NCBI RefSeq assembly: GCF_014217565.1
Contig: NZ_CP043661.1
Location: 6,758,001 to 6,822,000 of the forward strand
Direction of reading: 5' to 3'
DNA from: Kribbella qitaiheensis
GTDB taxonomy: Bacteria; Actinomycetota; Actinomycetes; Propionibacteriales; Kribbellaceae
Length of the DNA: 64,000 bases
Under the pieces are notes generated by a model. The model saw nothing but the letters and a program-made list of their open reading frames with translations, searched no databases and was not told the origin of the DNA. Numbering within the stretch: position 1 is the stretch's first letter; the number at the start of each line of letters is the position of its first letter. Below, piece by piece: positions 1 through 11,364 of the stretch. A program made the position numbers and the translations under genes.

Positions 1-80
1 CCGGGGCCGGCGGTGGGGCCGCCGCAGCCGGCCAGTACCGCCAGCAGTCCGGTGGCCAGCGCTCTTCGCCATGGGCTCAT
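1..80 (-). CDS. lipoprotein, N-terminal fragment (cut by window edge)
   Basis: Reading leftward from an ATG at 80, the first 26 codons give a classic bacterial lipoprotein leader: basic start (SPWRRALATG), a short hydrophobic core (LLAVLA) and a lipobox ending in Cys at residue 19 (LAGC), then a Gly/Pro/Ala-rich linker. A purine-rich GGGGGTGG stretch sits just upstream of the start. The gene leaves the window after 80 bases, so its function cannot be judged. It is divergent from the patatin-like gene at 236. Confidence 0.6.
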   Translation of the reverse strand, partial: MSPWRRALATGLLAVLAGCGGPTAGP

Positions 81-235
81 GACGACCACCCCCGGCTTCA
101 GAATGACTCCGGCCGCTGCCCTCGGCAACAGTTCGGGTACCTCTTTGTTCACTCTCCGCTGCGATGGGTGTCTCAGCGGGTCACCCACGTGATATCTCTG
201 GATGCGAGGACCGCGACGGGGGGGAAACCGAATCA

Positions 236-2821
236 ATGTCGGACCATGAGATCCGGATCGCGCTGGTATTGAACGGCGGGGTCAGTCTGGCCGTCTGGAT
301 GGGCGGTGTCACGCACGAACTCGACCTGATCCGGCGTGCTTCCGGTGGTGGCTCGAGGCCCGCTGCGCAGCCGTACGACGAAGTCCTGGCAGCGCGCTGG
401 AAGGAGCTGTGCCATCGCGATGGGGAGCAGCGCCGGCTCGTCGTCGACGTGATCGCGGGCACCAGCGCGGGTGGGCTCAACGGGTCACTCCTCGCGACCG
501 CGATCTCGCACGGGTCCACACTTGATCCAGATGGCGACAACGGACCGTGGTTGCGGCAGCGCTGGGTCGGGCTCGGCTCGCTCGAGGTCGGCAAGCTGGT
601 CCCGGCCGCGGGCAAGCCGTCGTCGTCGGTGCTGGACGGCGACTTCTTCCTGAAGGAGCTGAACAGCCTCCTCGAAGGCGTCGCCGATGCGGGCAAGGCG
701 TCGGCCGCCGAGCCGGTGACATTGTTCGTGACCGCCTCGGGGCTCGGCATCCAGCAGTTCGAGGCGAAGGACGCGGCCGGCCAGCGCTTCGTCGTACCGG
801 ACCATCGGTACCTGTACTGCTTCACCAGCGAGCGCGCCGCGAAGTACGACGGGAAGAACCGGTCGTTCTCGGTCAAGGAGAACAACGGGCTGAAGAACAC
901 GAACCTGCTGGCCCGGGCCGCTCGCGCGTCGGCGTCGTTCCCGGTGGCCTTCGGGCCGGTGCTGGAGACGCCGAAGATGGGCGACGCGCCGCCCCGGATG
1001 CAGCCCGGACCACATCAGGAGTCCGGCGCCTGGCTGGTCGACGGCGGCGTGCTCGACAACGCGCCGTTCGCGCCCGTCCTCGATGTGGTCGCGCGGCGGC
1101 CGGTGACCGGACGCGCGACCCGGTACGTCCTGTACGTCGTACCGTCGGCCGGGATCGGTTCTGCCGAGACGCGACTCGTGGATGCGAACCAGCCGAATTG
1201 GCGGGTGGCCGCGTTGTCCGCCGTCCAGTACCCGCGCGAGGTGGACTTCAGGTCGGATGTCGAGCAGTTGGAGCGGCTGCTGCTGGAGGCGGACGCATCC
1301 TGGTCCGACTCCCAGCGGCTCTTCGATCGTTGCATCCAGCAACCGCCTGAGCGGGACCGGTTGCGGGCGGCGGCGCAGATGCTCCTCCCGGCGTACTCGC
1401 GGGGCCGGGCCGCCGGTGGCGTCTGGGAGGCGGTGACCATCGCGACCCACGACCAGTCGACCGTGCTGGACGCGGCGACCGCGTTGTCCGAGGCGCAGAT
1501 CGACGACATCCTCGCCACCAAGCATCCGTGGGTGCCCGGGCCGGACGGGTCGATGCTGCCGCTGCGCATCGAGGCCGGAAACCCCTGCTGGGATTGGGGA
1601 ACGGGCGCCGCGGAGCGCGTAGTACGGCTGGTTCTGCGGTCGCTGCGGACTCAGATCGACAGCGCGGCCAGGGAGGAGCGGGCGGACCTCGATCGGCGGT
1701 TGAAGGCGACCAGCGACAGCCTGCAGCGGGTTCTGGCGGTGCGTGACGAGTTGTCGGACGAGCTGGCGAAGGCGGACCTGGATCTGCAACCTGCCGGTGG
1801 AGCCGAGGCGGTCGCGGTCGGGCTGACCGACATCTTCGAGCTGCTGCAGGTTCAGCGGGCGCTCGGCGACGAGTTTGCCGCGCTGATCAAGGTCGTCGGG
1901 ATCGACGTCGTGGAGACGGCGCTCGAGGTCGAGGTCGTGTCGCGGTGTACGTCCGCTCGTACGCCGCAGCAGCGCAGCGCGCCGTTCCAGTTCCTGCGAC
2001 TCGGACCGGATATCCCACTGACGCTGCTGGACGAACTCCCCGAGGGCTCGATCGCGAACGATCTGAAGGACCGGATTCTGTACGGCACCCAGGTCGGGCA
2101 CTTCGGCGCTTTCGGCGCGGCGGACTGGCGGCGCTGGGATTGGCTGATGGGCCGGCTGCACTGCGTCGCGCACCTCGGCGCGATGCTCGGCGCCGACCCG
2201 GACTGGATCCGCGAGACCCAGCGTCAGGTGCTCGAAGCCGAGGACTGGAAGATCGGCAAGGTGTTGGAGCGGATCCAGCGGCTGGCCAATGACTTCCCGG
2301 CCGACGCCGGGATGGGCGCGCTCACGACGATGCGGAACGAGCTCAACACCACTCGCGAAGGCATCGCCACCACCAAGGGGCTTGCCGACCGGATGGTTGC
2401 TGTGTCGGGTGGGCTCAGTCCTGTCTTCGGCAACTGGGTGAAGGCGGTCGCCGGGCGCAAGCAGCAGCCGGGGTCGTGGTTGTTGCAGTGCGCGCGGTGG
2501 TTCACCGAGCCGGCGCGGCAGACCGCTTGGCATCGACTGGTGAAGAGCGCGGATCTGACACCGGCTCGGCAGCCGTTGATCTTCCAGCGGTGGTTGCCGG
2601 TGGCGTTGCTGGCCGCGGTGGTGTTGCTGCTGGTGGCTGCGGGTGTGGTCGACGTGGCGGCGGTCCGGATCATCTTTGCGTTGCTGGCTGGGCTGGTGCT
2701 GGCCGTCGGTGCCGCGGTGATGGCCGGAACTTGGTATGTCCGGCGGCAGCGGAAGCGGATCCAGTTGTGGATCGAGAACCGGCTGCCGCCGATCAGTCCT
2801 GAGCCGCGTGATCGGTCTTGA
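236..2821 (+). CDS. patatin-like phospholipase (DUF3376-type)
   Basis: An 861-residue protein with an N-terminal patatin-type serine lipase domain. The glycine-rich oxyanion loop is NGGVSLAVWMGG (residues 13-24), the nucleophile elbow is GTSAGG with Ser77, and the partner aspartate is Asp269 in VDGGVLDNAPF, so the Ser-Asp dyad is complete. The middle is long and partly coiled-coil (around 470-530). Two hydrophobic segments near residues 787-840 followed by a basic tail suggest a C-terminal membrane anchor with the enzyme facing the cytoplasm. Actinobacterial patatin-like proteins with DUF3376 share this layout; the substrate is unknown. I chose the ATG at 236 because residues encoded upstream of it are not patatin-like and the conserved domain begins at once. 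It converges on the DUF3097 gene with 9 bases between stops. Confidence 0.85.
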   Translation: MSDHEIRIALVLNGGVSLAVWMGGVTHELDLIRRASGGGSRPAAQPYDEVLAARWKELCHRDGEQRRLVVDVIAGTSAGGLNGSLLATAISHGSTLDPDGDNGPWLRQRWVGLGSLEVGKLVPAAGKPSSSVLDGDFFLKELNSLLEGVADAGKASAAEPVTLFVTASGLGIQQFEAKDAAGQRFVVPDHRYLYCFTSERAAKYDGKNRSFSVKENNGLKNTNLLARAARASASFPVAFGPVLETPKMGDAPPRMQPGPHQESGAWLVDGGVLDNAPFAPVLDVVARRPVTGRATRYVLYVVPSAGIGSAETRLVDANQPNWRVAALSAVQYPREVDFRSDVEQLERLLLEADASWSDSQRLFDRCIQQPPERDRLRAAAQMLLPAYSRGRAAGGVWEAVTIATHDQSTVLDAATALSEAQIDDILATKHPWVPGPDGSMLPLRIEAGNPCWDWGTGAAERVVRLVLRSLRTQIDSAAREERADLDRRLKATSDSLQRVLAVRDELSDELAKADLDLQPAGGAEAVAVGLTDIFELLQVQRALGDEFAALIKVVGIDVVETALEVEVVSRCTSARTPQQRSAPFQFLRLGPDIPLTLLDELPEGSIANDLKDRILYGTQVGHFGAFGAADWRRWDWLMGRLHCVAHLGAMLGADPDWIRETQRQVLEAEDWKIGKVLERIQRLANDFPADAGMGALTTMRNELNTTREGIATTKGLADRMVAVSGGLSPVFGNWVKAVAGRKQQPGSWLLQCARWFTEPARQTAWHRLVKSADLTPARQPLIFQRWLPVALLAAVVLLLVAAGVVDVAAVRIIFALLAGLVLAVGAAVMAGTWYVRRQRKRIQLWIENRLPPISPEPRDRS

Positions 2822-2830
2822 GGCCTGTTT

Positions 2831-3655
2831 TCAGTCCTGGGTTACGAAGTCGATGAGCTCTTCGACCCGGCCGAGGAGCTCCGGCTCCAGGTCGGCGAAG
2901 CTCTTCACCTTCGACAGGATGTGCTTCCAGGCCGCCGCCACGTCGGCTTGATCGGTCGCGGGCCAGCCGAAGGTCTCCAGTACGCCGTGCTTCCAGTCCG
3001 TGCCGCGCGGGATCTTCGGCCACGCCGCGATGCCCAGCGACGACGGCTTCACCGCTTCCCAGATGTCGATGAACGGGTGCCCGACGACCAGCACGTTCCG
3101 GTTGTTCACCTGGGCCGCGAGCTTGGACTCCTTGGACCCCTCGACCAGGTGATCGACCAGTACGCCGAGCCGCCGGCCGGGACCTGGCTGGAATCGGTTC
3201 ACGATCGCCGGTAGGTCGTCGATGCCTTCCATGTACTCGATGACGACGCCTTCGATCCGGAGGTCGTCGCCCCACACCCGCTCGACGAGCTCGGCGTCGT
3301 GGCGACCCTCGACGTAGATCCGGCTGGCGCGCGCGACCTTGGCCCGGACGTTGCTCACGGCGACCGACCCGGAGGCGGTCTTCGTCTTCTTGGCCGGCCC
3401 CGGCCGCTTCGGCGGCTGCAGGCTGACGGGCTTCCCGTCGACCCAGAACCCCGGACCCATGGGATAGGTCTTGATCCGCCCGTGCCGATCCTCGAGATCC
3501 ACGACTCCGTGTTCCCACCGGACGACAGCGCCGACGAACCCGGACGACGGTTCCTCGACCACCATCCCTTTTTCGACCGCTATCTCAACGGTCCGCCCGT
3601 TCTTGGGCTTCCGCCAGTCACCCGACAGCACGTCGTTCCCATACCGATCAGCCAC
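2831..3655 (-). CDS. DUF3097 family protein
   Basis: A 274-residue cytoplasmic protein of the actinobacterial DUF3097 family. It begins MADRYGNDVLSGDWRKPK, has a conserved early segment (VRWEHGVVDLEDRHGRIKTYPMGPGFW), a basic linker near residue 90 and a C-terminal part with VEGRHDAELVERVWGDDL and VLVVGHPFIDIWEAV. The VEGRHDAEL stretch resembles the acidic metal-binding start of TOPRIM-like folds, which is only a suggestion. The start lies 9 bases after the stop of the acyl-AMP ligase relic, so it was probably once translated in the same leftward transcript. No function is established for the family. Confidence 0.8.
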   Translation of the reverse strand: MADRYGNDVLSGDWRKPKNGRTVEIAVEKGMVVEEPSSGFVGAVVRWEHGVVDLEDRHGRIKTYPMGPGFWVDGKPVSLQPPKRPGPAKKTKTASGSVAVSNVRAKVARASRIYVEGRHDAELVERVWGDDLRIEGVVIEYMEGIDDLPAIVNRFQPGPGRRLGVLVDHLVEGSKESKLAAQVNNRNVLVVGHPFIDIWEAVKPSSLGIAAWPKIPRGTDWKHGVLETFGWPATDQADVAAAWKHILSKVKSFADLEPELLGRVEELIDFVTQD

Positions 3656-3664
3656 TCCTGCACC

Positions 3665-5178
3665 CTAGTCGTTGAGCAGGAACCAATCGCGCGTTGCCTG
3701 CCGGGCGAGTTTGCCGCTGGAGGTCCGCTGGATGCTGCCGGACGCGGCCTGGCCTGAGCCGGGAATGGGCCGCGGCGACGATCGCCTCGATGTCTTGCGG
3801 GTGGTGGTTCTGGCCGTCCACGATGATCAGGTCCTTGAGGCGACCGGTCAGATACAGCTCGCCGTCGTACAGGGCGCCGAGATCGCCGGTCCGCAGCCAG
3901 GGCCCGGTGCCATCGGCAAGGGTCGCACCGAACACTTCCGCGGTGCGTTCCGGGTCGGCCCAATACCCGGCGGCAACGTTGGGCCCGCTGAGCCAAACCT
4001 CGCCGACGACACCTGCTCGCAAGGCATGCAATCCGGATCAACAATCACCAGCGGTGCCCAGCCGGCAACCCAAGAGACACCAACTCGACCTCGCGCTCGA
4101 CCGAAGCGCGTAGTACTCCCTTGCTCAAAGCCTCCCGGTCGAACGAGCGCGCGGTCGGCGGCGCGTCCACCCGAGCGCTGGTCACGAAGACAACCGCCTC
4201 CGCAAGCCCGTACGCCGGCGTGTGGGGTGGCCGGGGCCAAGTTGAACGTGCGGTTGAAGTTCTCGATGGTGGCCGCACGGACCGGCTCGGCGCCATTGAG
4301 AAAGACCTTCACACGAGACAGATCGAGCGAATCCTTGTCGCTGATCCGCTTGACGCAGTAGTCGTAGGCAAAATTCGGCCCCGCCGTGTACACGTCCAAG
4401 GAGCTCTGACCGAGCTTCCACCAGCGCGCGGGGTGCATCAGGAATGCCATCGGAGCAATGAACACCGACTGATCGCCGTGCAGGATCGGTACGCCGAACG
4501 CCAGTATCAGTCCCATGTCATGCCACAACGGCAACCAACTGACCGTCATCGACCGCCCGGGCTCAAACCGAAAAGCCTCGATGAGCTGCCGAATATTGGC
4601 AACAAGATTGCCATGAGTAACCAGCACCCCAGCCGGCTCCCCAGTAGCCCCCGACGTGTACTGCAGATAGGCAACATCATCCGGCCCGACACGTCCGAGA
4701 TCCCGGTCAGCCGGGTCATCGGTGCTATCGGGCTGCCGCGTGTCTGGTTTGCCGATGCGCTGGAGGTTCCAGTCGGATGAGTCGATCACTGGGCAGACGG
4801 CGACTTGTTCGGTCGCGGCGCGGAGGGCGCGGGTGGTCAGCGCGCAGGCGGGTGCGCTGTTGGCGAGCGGCTCCTGAGCCGCGATTGATGGCCGGGCAGC
4901 TCGGGGGAGAACAGCGGAACCGCGATCGTACGGGCATAGCAGGAGCCGAGCAGAGCGACGAGGTAGTCCAGCCCTTGTGGCGCAAGGATGGCGACGCGAT
5001 CGCCCGGTTCGGCGTACCGGCGAATCGCGGCAACAGCAGCGCGGGCTCGACGATCAACCTCAGACCAGGTCAGCGTCTCCCTCGTCCCATTCCGGTCGGC
5101 CTGATAGTCGACGAAGGTGTAGGCAGGCGCGTCGGGCTTCTCCGCGGCCCAGCGTCTGACCAGCTCGACGATGGTCAC
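3665..5178 (-). pseudogene. fatty acyl-AMP ligase (FadD32-like), multiply frameshifted relic
   Basis: Read leftward from ATG 5178, fragments of one fatty acyl-AMP ligase follow in the right order but in changing frames: the N-terminus (LVRRWAAEKPDAPAYTFVDY), the adenylate-forming P-loop (YLQYTSGATGEPAGVLVTHGNL), the loop PAYGLAEAVVFVTS, the segment GEVWLSGPNVAAGYW, the hinge (WLRTGDLGALYDGELYLTGR, LIIVDGQNHHPQDIEAIVA) and the C-terminal lysine motif (QRTSSGKLARQATRDW) before a stop at 3665. Frame changes lie near 4870, 4225, 4045 and 4025. Roughly 80 residues of the C-terminal subdomain are missing between LRPG and the SSGK motif. Such enzymes activate fatty acids as acyl-AMP and hand them to an ACP of a PKS, and PKS remains lie directly upstream. 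Several independent lesions argue for real decay, not read error. Confidence 0.85.
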
Positions 5179-6730
5179 CAGCGACGCCAGGACGCGAGCG
5201 GCAGCTCGACCACGCGGCCGGCTCGGCGTTCAAGCGGATAGCCGTGAACTTCGAGAGTCGCGAGCTGACCGCCATCCGCAACCGCGGCAATCACCCGCGC
5301 CCCGTCCGTGACAGACACCACCCCCGCGAGCACCGCGGCCGCTACCTCACCGACCGAATGCCCAACAACCCCACCCGGCACCACCCCACGCCGCCGCCAA
5401 AGCAACCCCAACGCAACCTGCACCCCAAACCCCGCCGCCACGTTCTTGTACGGAGTATTCGGTGGGATGCCGGTGAGGACCGCGTTTCTTAGGGAGAGGC
5501 CGTTGCCCAGTGGAGGAGGGGGGCTAGTTCGTCGATGATTGCGGCGAACTCTGGTTCGCTTTCGGCGAGGGTGCGGAGGCTGGTCCAGTTCGGTTGGTGG
5601 CCGGAGAAGACCCAGACCGGTGCGGGCGGTGGATCGATGACCTGGCCGAAGACCACTGCCGGATGTGGGCGGTCCTCGGCGAGCGCGATCAGGCCCGCCA
5701 CCAGCTCGGCGCGATCCCGGGCGACCACGGCCGTTCGGACTGGACCACGGCCGACCAGTCTCGCCAGGGCGTAGGCGACATCGGCCAGGCCGTCACCACC
5801 GCAACGGAGCTGATTCGCAAGCGCAGCGGCGTACGGGCGGATGCGATCGAGCGAGCTGTCGGAGAGGAGGAAACGTCCAACGCCGTGCAGTGGTGATTCG
5901 GCCAGCGGCTGGCGGACCCGCTGTACGACGAACTGGTTGGTGCCATCTGAAAGCGTCGTGAGCTTTCTGCCGGTGTCCAGCACCGTCTTGATCAGGCTGT
6001 CGAATTCGGTCGCGGTGTCGGCGGACTCGATCTCGCCGGGTGTCGCGGTGTCGTTGATCAGGGCAAGCACCCGATCGCCGTCGCGTTCGGCGTCGGGGAA
6101 GCGCTTGAGTACGACGACCGCGCAGCCCGCATCGGACCGTTCGACTGCCGCCAGGGCGAGATCCGACTCACCCGCGCGAAGACTCTCGACCGCCAGACCG
6201 CCAGACCGGCCGCGGCGAGCGGCGACGAATCCGCGAACTCCACCACCCGGCTGCGATCAAGCCCCCACGGCGCGATCCCCGCCCGCTCCAACGCCTCCCA
6301 CCCAACCTCCAACACCAACCGCTCCCGCGGATCCATCCCCTCGGCCCCAAAAAACTCCGCATCAACCCTGGTCGCATCAACCTCGACCGTGGCTGCCCCG
6401 GCGGCGGCAACGCCTGTCTCGGCGACGTCGGTCGTGTTCGTGCCGGGCTGGCGGCGAGCGAGGCCTACGACGGCGATCTGCTGCGCCTCGGTCAGCAGGC
6501 CATGGACCATCTGGTTTGATCGTCGGATATCGCCAGAGACTCGTTGGCTGCAGCGGCCGATCGAGCAGTTCCTCCAGCTCCCCGGTGACCGCGATCGCAT
6601 CCCGCGACGCCAGCCCGTACTCCGCCAGCAGCCGATCCGGATTGATCTCGTCGAGGGCCAGGTCACAATGCCGGGCCAGCCGTTCGATCAGAAACTGCCT
6701 GAGTTCCTGCTCCCCGATGGCCAAGCTCAC
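5179..6730 (-). pseudogene. type I polyketide synthase relic (ACP-KS-AT)
   Basis: Leftward from a GTG near 6730 the remnants read, in order, as an N-terminal carrier domain (EYGLASRDAIAVTGELEELL; candidate phosphopantetheine Ser codon 6605-6607), a ketosynthase start (IAVVGLARRQPG, then DAEFFGAEGMDPRERLVLEV), a ketosynthase end (AGCAVVVLKRFPDAERDGDR around 6070-6140), the KS-AT linker and the start of an acyltransferase (VWVFSGHQPNW), then the AT nucleophile motif (VVGHSVGEVAAAVLAG, about 5335-5380) and a post-AT tail ending near 5179. The KS core with its active-site Cys, much of the AT and everything after it are gone, and frame changes occur near 6515, 6190 and 5515. An ACP placed before KS-AT, next to an acyl-AMP ligase, resembles the Pks13/FadD32 arrangement. 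The product cannot be inferred. Confidence 0.8.
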
Positions 6731-7057
6731 GCCTCGAGGAGGGCAAGGTCGGCCAGCCGCCACGGCGAGACATGGAGGTCCAGCAACAGAGGGGCCGCGT
6801 TCACGAGGCGTGGCCGAAGTCGGGCGATAGGTGAGGCGTCGCATTAACGGGCCGTAGGTGAGTCTTCGCGCCAAGCAGGGCGTACTGCGCAGGAGTCCCA
6901 CTCACACTCGTACCCCCTAGCGCTGACCGGTTGGGTAGACCCTAGACCGGCTCGCTTCGGTCTTGGGAGATACACGGCCGCGGGGTACCAGGGGGTGTTA
7001 CCGCACAGGCTCGACCGACCCGCCGCCCGGTGATTCCTGCCGGTCGACGGTTGTGGG
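6731..7057. other. intergenic region with nested inverted repeat
   Basis: No gene was found in these 327 bases between the PKS relic and the 3' end of the HNH gene. Two imperfect 16-base direct repeats (TAGGTGAG-CGC type) lie around 6828-6882. At 6927-6950 a nested inverted repeat pairs CCGGT with ACCGG around GGGT-AG-ACCC. It could be a terminator for the leftward HNH gene, but it lacks a T-tract, so an operator is equally possible. Confidence 0.35.
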
Positions 7058-8647
7058 TCAGGCGGCGTGGGGTATGGCTGGTGGGTCGATGTAGGCGCGG
7101 TCGGTGGGGCTGATCCAGATCAGTGATCCGGTGTCGGTGGTGAAGATCTGCCAGTTGCCGTGGTGCTTGAGGCGATGGTGTTGGCGGCAGAAGGCCTCGA
7201 GGTTGTCGGCGTCGGTCAGGCCTTTCGGGAACGGGACGCGGTGGTCGAGGTCGCAGTATTTGACGCGTGCGTTGCAGCCGGGGAACCGGCAGCGCCGGTC
7301 CCGGTCGCGGACGTGCTGGTCCAGTCCCGGACTCGGTGTGTACCGGGCGGGATCGGACTTCGGGGACCGGTCGGTCAACCTGTATCTGAACTTGGCGCGG
7401 GTGAAGGCCATCGCGAGGGCGTCTTGGGGCAGGGTTCCGTAGCCTTCGAGTTCGCCGCCGGTGCAGACCGCGCCGGTGGCGAGTGCTTCGGCCTCGGCGT
7501 AGGTGCAGTGGATCACCACCTGGACCCCGACCGCCGGGTTCAACCCCGATTCCGGCAACACCCCAACCGCACCAGCCACACCCGGCGCACCCGGCGCCAC
7601 ACCCGCCGCAACACCCGGCGCACCCGGCGCCGTACCTGCCGCACCTGCCGCACCTGGCGCACCTGGCGCCGCAGCCGAGGCTGTACTCGGTGCGGTCTCC
7701 GCGTCAGCAACTCGGCCGGCGGTCGCACCTCGATCATTCGCGGCGTCCCCGGACGCGGGCTCAGAACCCGGGTGGGCGCTGTTGGTGTGGTCGGGGTGGG
7801 CTGTGGAGGGGCCGGGGTGGTTCGGTGCCTCACCCGCAGCGGCGCCGGGGGCCGCGGTGGCTTGGTCATGGCCGAGGAGGCGGGCAACGGCCAGGTCGGT
7901 GCGGAGCTGGTCCAGGGTGCGGGGATCGCCTTGGCGTTGCAGCTCGATACAACGCGCGGTCAGGGCCGCCATGATGGCGGTGATGTCGATCGCCGAGGTC
8001 GACACCACCAGATCGGCCATCCCGCCATCGTGGGACACCGTGTAGGTGGTGCGTTCCAGCTGCCGCTGCGCATGCAGCAGCGACTCGTACTCCGCGAGCA
8101 CTTTGGCCGCTTCGCGGTGTGCGATCTGCTTGATCCGCGCCCAGCCATAGCGTTGACCCCACGCGAGCACGACCTTCTCGACGCCGGCGCGGAGATCGCC
8201 GTCGGCAATGACTGCCAGTTCGTGGGCGATGTGCTGCGCTGCGGCCGCCGGCAACCCGCCGGCGCGCAGCAGCGCGAGGGTGGTGGGGAACCGCTCGACC
8301 AGAACAGCCGCCCGGTTCAGCCACCGCGCCGCCGTCCGGCGGTGAGCGCCCAGCACCAGCCCGATCTCGTCCGACACCGACCGCAACACATCACCCGACC
8401 AACGCCGCTCCGCCGGACCCGCCGCCCGATCCCCGGGCCGCGGCGACTCATGACCCAGATCAGCCGACGTCCCCGCCAACACGTGATGCAGCCCGACCAT
8501 CCGCTCGGCCTTCCGGGCAGCCAGCACCGACTCCAACTGCGAGATCATGGACAACTGACCCAGCAACTCGTCCGCGTCCAGCACAGCAGCGTCCGCGCCG
8601 ACCACCGAGGTCAACGCGTCCACCATCTCCGCAGGACTATCGAACAT
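7058..8647 (-). CDS. DUF222 / HNH endonuclease domain protein
   Basis: A 529-residue protein of the DUF222-HNH (13E12-like) family, often multicopy in actinobacteria. The N-terminal DUF222 part includes RWLNRAAVLVERFPTTLALLRAGGLPAAAAQHI. A long Ala/Pro/Gly-rich linker occupies about residues 275-355. The C-terminal HNH nuclease fold carries the zinc/metal signature CRFPGCNARVKYCDLDHRVP, then NLEAFCRQHHRLKHHGNW. The ATG at 8647 was chosen because the family begins with MFDSPAEMVDALTS; codons upstream are not conserved. The motifs predict a DNA nuclease, but the biological role of these proteins is unproven. No phage or IS genes flank it. Confidence 0.85.
   Translation of the reverse strand: MFDSPAEMVDALTSVVGADAAVLDADELLGQLSMISQLESVLAARKAERMVGLHHVLAGTSADLGHESPRPGDRAAGPAERRWSGDVLRSVSDEIGLVLGAHRRTAARWLNRAAVLVERFPTTLALLRAGGLPAAAAQHIAHELAVIADGDLRAGVEKVVLAWGQRYGWARIKQIAHREAAKVLAEYESLLHAQRQLERTTYTVSHDGGMADLVVSTSAIDITAIMAALTARCIELQRQGDPRTLDQLRTDLAVARLLGHDQATAAPGAAAGEAPNHPGPSTAHPDHTNSAHPGSEPASGDAANDRGATAGRVADAETAPSTASAAAPGAPGAAGAAGTAPGAPGVAAGVAPGAPGVAGAVGVLPESGLNPAVGVQVVIHCTYAEAEALATGAVCTGGELEGYGTLPQDALAMAFTRAKFRYRLTDRSPKSDPARYTPSPGLDQHVRDRDRRCRFPGCNARVKYCDLDHRVPFPKGLTDADNLEAFCRQHHRLKHHGNWQIFTTDTGSLIWISPTDRAYIDPPAIPHAA
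7545..7690. repeat. in-frame GC-rich low-complexity repeat
   Basis: Inside the HNH gene, two exact 19-base copies (ACCCGGCGCACCCGGCGCC at 7580-7598 and 7613-7631) sit among shorter GGCGCACC variants. They encode the Gly-Ala-Pro-rich linker between DUF222 and the HNH domain. Unit lengths divisible by three keep the frame, so length variation by slippage would be tolerated. Confidence 0.6.
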
Positions 8648-8698
8648 GCTAGCGACTATAGACCCTTCTGGCGACAGTGAGTGACACCAGAGAAGGGC

Positions 8699-8707
8699 TG
8701 TGGACAA
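8699..8707. promoter_or_regulatory. perfect DnaA-box-like 9-mer
   Basis: TGTGGACAA is the reverse complement of the actinobacterial DnaA box TTGTCCACA. It lies 52 bases upstream of the HNH start within CTGTGGACAACCTCA, and the same 15-mer recurs at 38073-38087. A single box is not an origin. It may be a titration or regulatory site, or chance. Confidence 0.3.
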
Positions 8708-8798
8708 CCTCAAAACCCAACCCAGCAAGGGAAACAGGCTCTCCATGGATCAGGCCGAGCTGCTTGTCCTTGGTGGCGCGAAGGGGCGTAGTACGGAT

Positions 8799-10335
<1,537 letters not shown>

Positions 10336-10479
10336 CGGTCCCACCTCATCCCGTCGGTGCGGCAAGCGCTTCGCAACAACGTGCGGGATGGGCTGTCTTC
10401 GTGTCAACGGATAACCCCGCAGAGCACCTCACCAGCCGCTACGCGAACGGGTAGTTCATCCCTGCGTCTTAAGGCATCC

Positions 10480-11364
10480 TCAGGCCTGGCCGAGGATGGG
10501 GAGCGTCGGGCGACGCGGGATCCCCAGCGTCGCGTACCCACGGCGTACGGCGTGTTCGACGTGCGCAGCAGGCCACGGCCAGTCGTCGGTGTGAGCCAGC
10601 GCGTCCTCCAGCGAAGTGCCGGCGTGGTGCAGCCCGGAGATCGTGTTGGCGACAGTCCCGAGGTCGCCGGCCTGGTCGCGGACGAACTCGGCGTCCACCA
10701 CGGCGCCATGACCCGGAACGACCTTGGCGGTCGCCGAGAGCAGCCCGATCAGCCGGTCGACGGTGTCGGCCCACTCGAGCGGGTACGAGTCGTCCCCGTA
10801 CGACGGGGGAGCCGACTCCTCGATCAGGTCGCCGGCGAAGAACACGTCGACATCCGGTACGACGGCCACCACATCGCCGTCGGTGTGCCCGTTGCCGAGG
10901 TGCAGCAGTTCGACCCGACGGTCGCCGAGGTCGATCACCTTGGCGACCGCGAAGGTGTTGTCGACGGCAACCAGTTTGGTGTTCGCGACCTCGGTCAGTA
11001 CTGCGGGCGCGATGTCGGGGAAGTCCGGATCCGCGGGATCGTGGGCGTACCGCGACTGCAAGGCGGGCCCACGATCGGCCAACGCCGCGGCAGCGTTCTC
11101 CTGCGCGAAGCTCGTCGCGCCGGCCTCGGTGAACACCCCGTTCCCGAAGGTGTGGTCGAAGTGCGCGTGCGTGTTGACGACCCAGCGAACCGGTACGTCG
11201 GTGAGTTCGCGGATCTCCGCGAGCAGCTCAGCAGCCTGGGCCGCGCTGGCCCTGGTGTCGATCACCACGGCGCTCTCGCTGCCGACCACCAGGCCGACGT
11301 TGAGGTCCCACTCGCGATACCGGCGGACCCAGCATCGATCACCCAGCTCGGTCCATGCACTCAT
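10480..11364 (-). CDS. MBL-fold metallo-hydrolase
   Basis: A 294-residue metallo-beta-lactamase fold enzyme. The metal-binding motif is THAHFDH (His66, His68, Asp70, His71), followed by a second histidine in LLHLGNGHTDGD, an aspartate in VFFAGD, and a late histidine in VVPGHGAVVD. The glyoxalase-II-like set of ligands is therefore complete. It lacks a signal peptide and should act in the cytoplasm on a small ester or thioester; the substrate is unknown. It lies upstream of the NCS1 gene in the same direction with 144 bases between, enough for a separate NCS1 promoter. Confidence 0.85.
   Translation of the reverse strand: MSAWTELGDRCWVRRYREWDLNVGLVVGSESAVVIDTRASAAQAAELLAEIRELTDVPVRWVVNTHAHFDHTFGNGVFTEAGATSFAQENAAAALADRGPALQSRYAHDPADPDFPDIAPAVLTEVANTKLVAVDNTFAVAKVIDLGDRRVELLHLGNGHTDGDVVAVVPDVDVFFAGDLIEESAPPSYGDDSYPLEWADTVDRLIGLLSATAKVVPGHGAVVDAEFVRDQAGDLGTVANTISGLHHAGTSLEDALAHTDDWPWPAAHVEHAVRRGYATLGIPRRPTLPILGQA

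Noticed and set aside
485..2533. A long leftward frame opposite the patatin gene
   Set aside because: Arg/His/Pro-rich antisense shadow with no recognisable motif; the plus-strand gene has intact catalytic residues.
3665..6730. Explaining the PKS/ligase frame changes as the same GGGCC read error
   Set aside because: The shifts there go in both directions, are not at GGGCC, and are accompanied by deletions of conserved segments.
7545..7690. Possible CRISPR or satellite array
   Set aside because: The copies are short, variable, in frame and lie within the HNH protein's linker; no spacers or cas genes.
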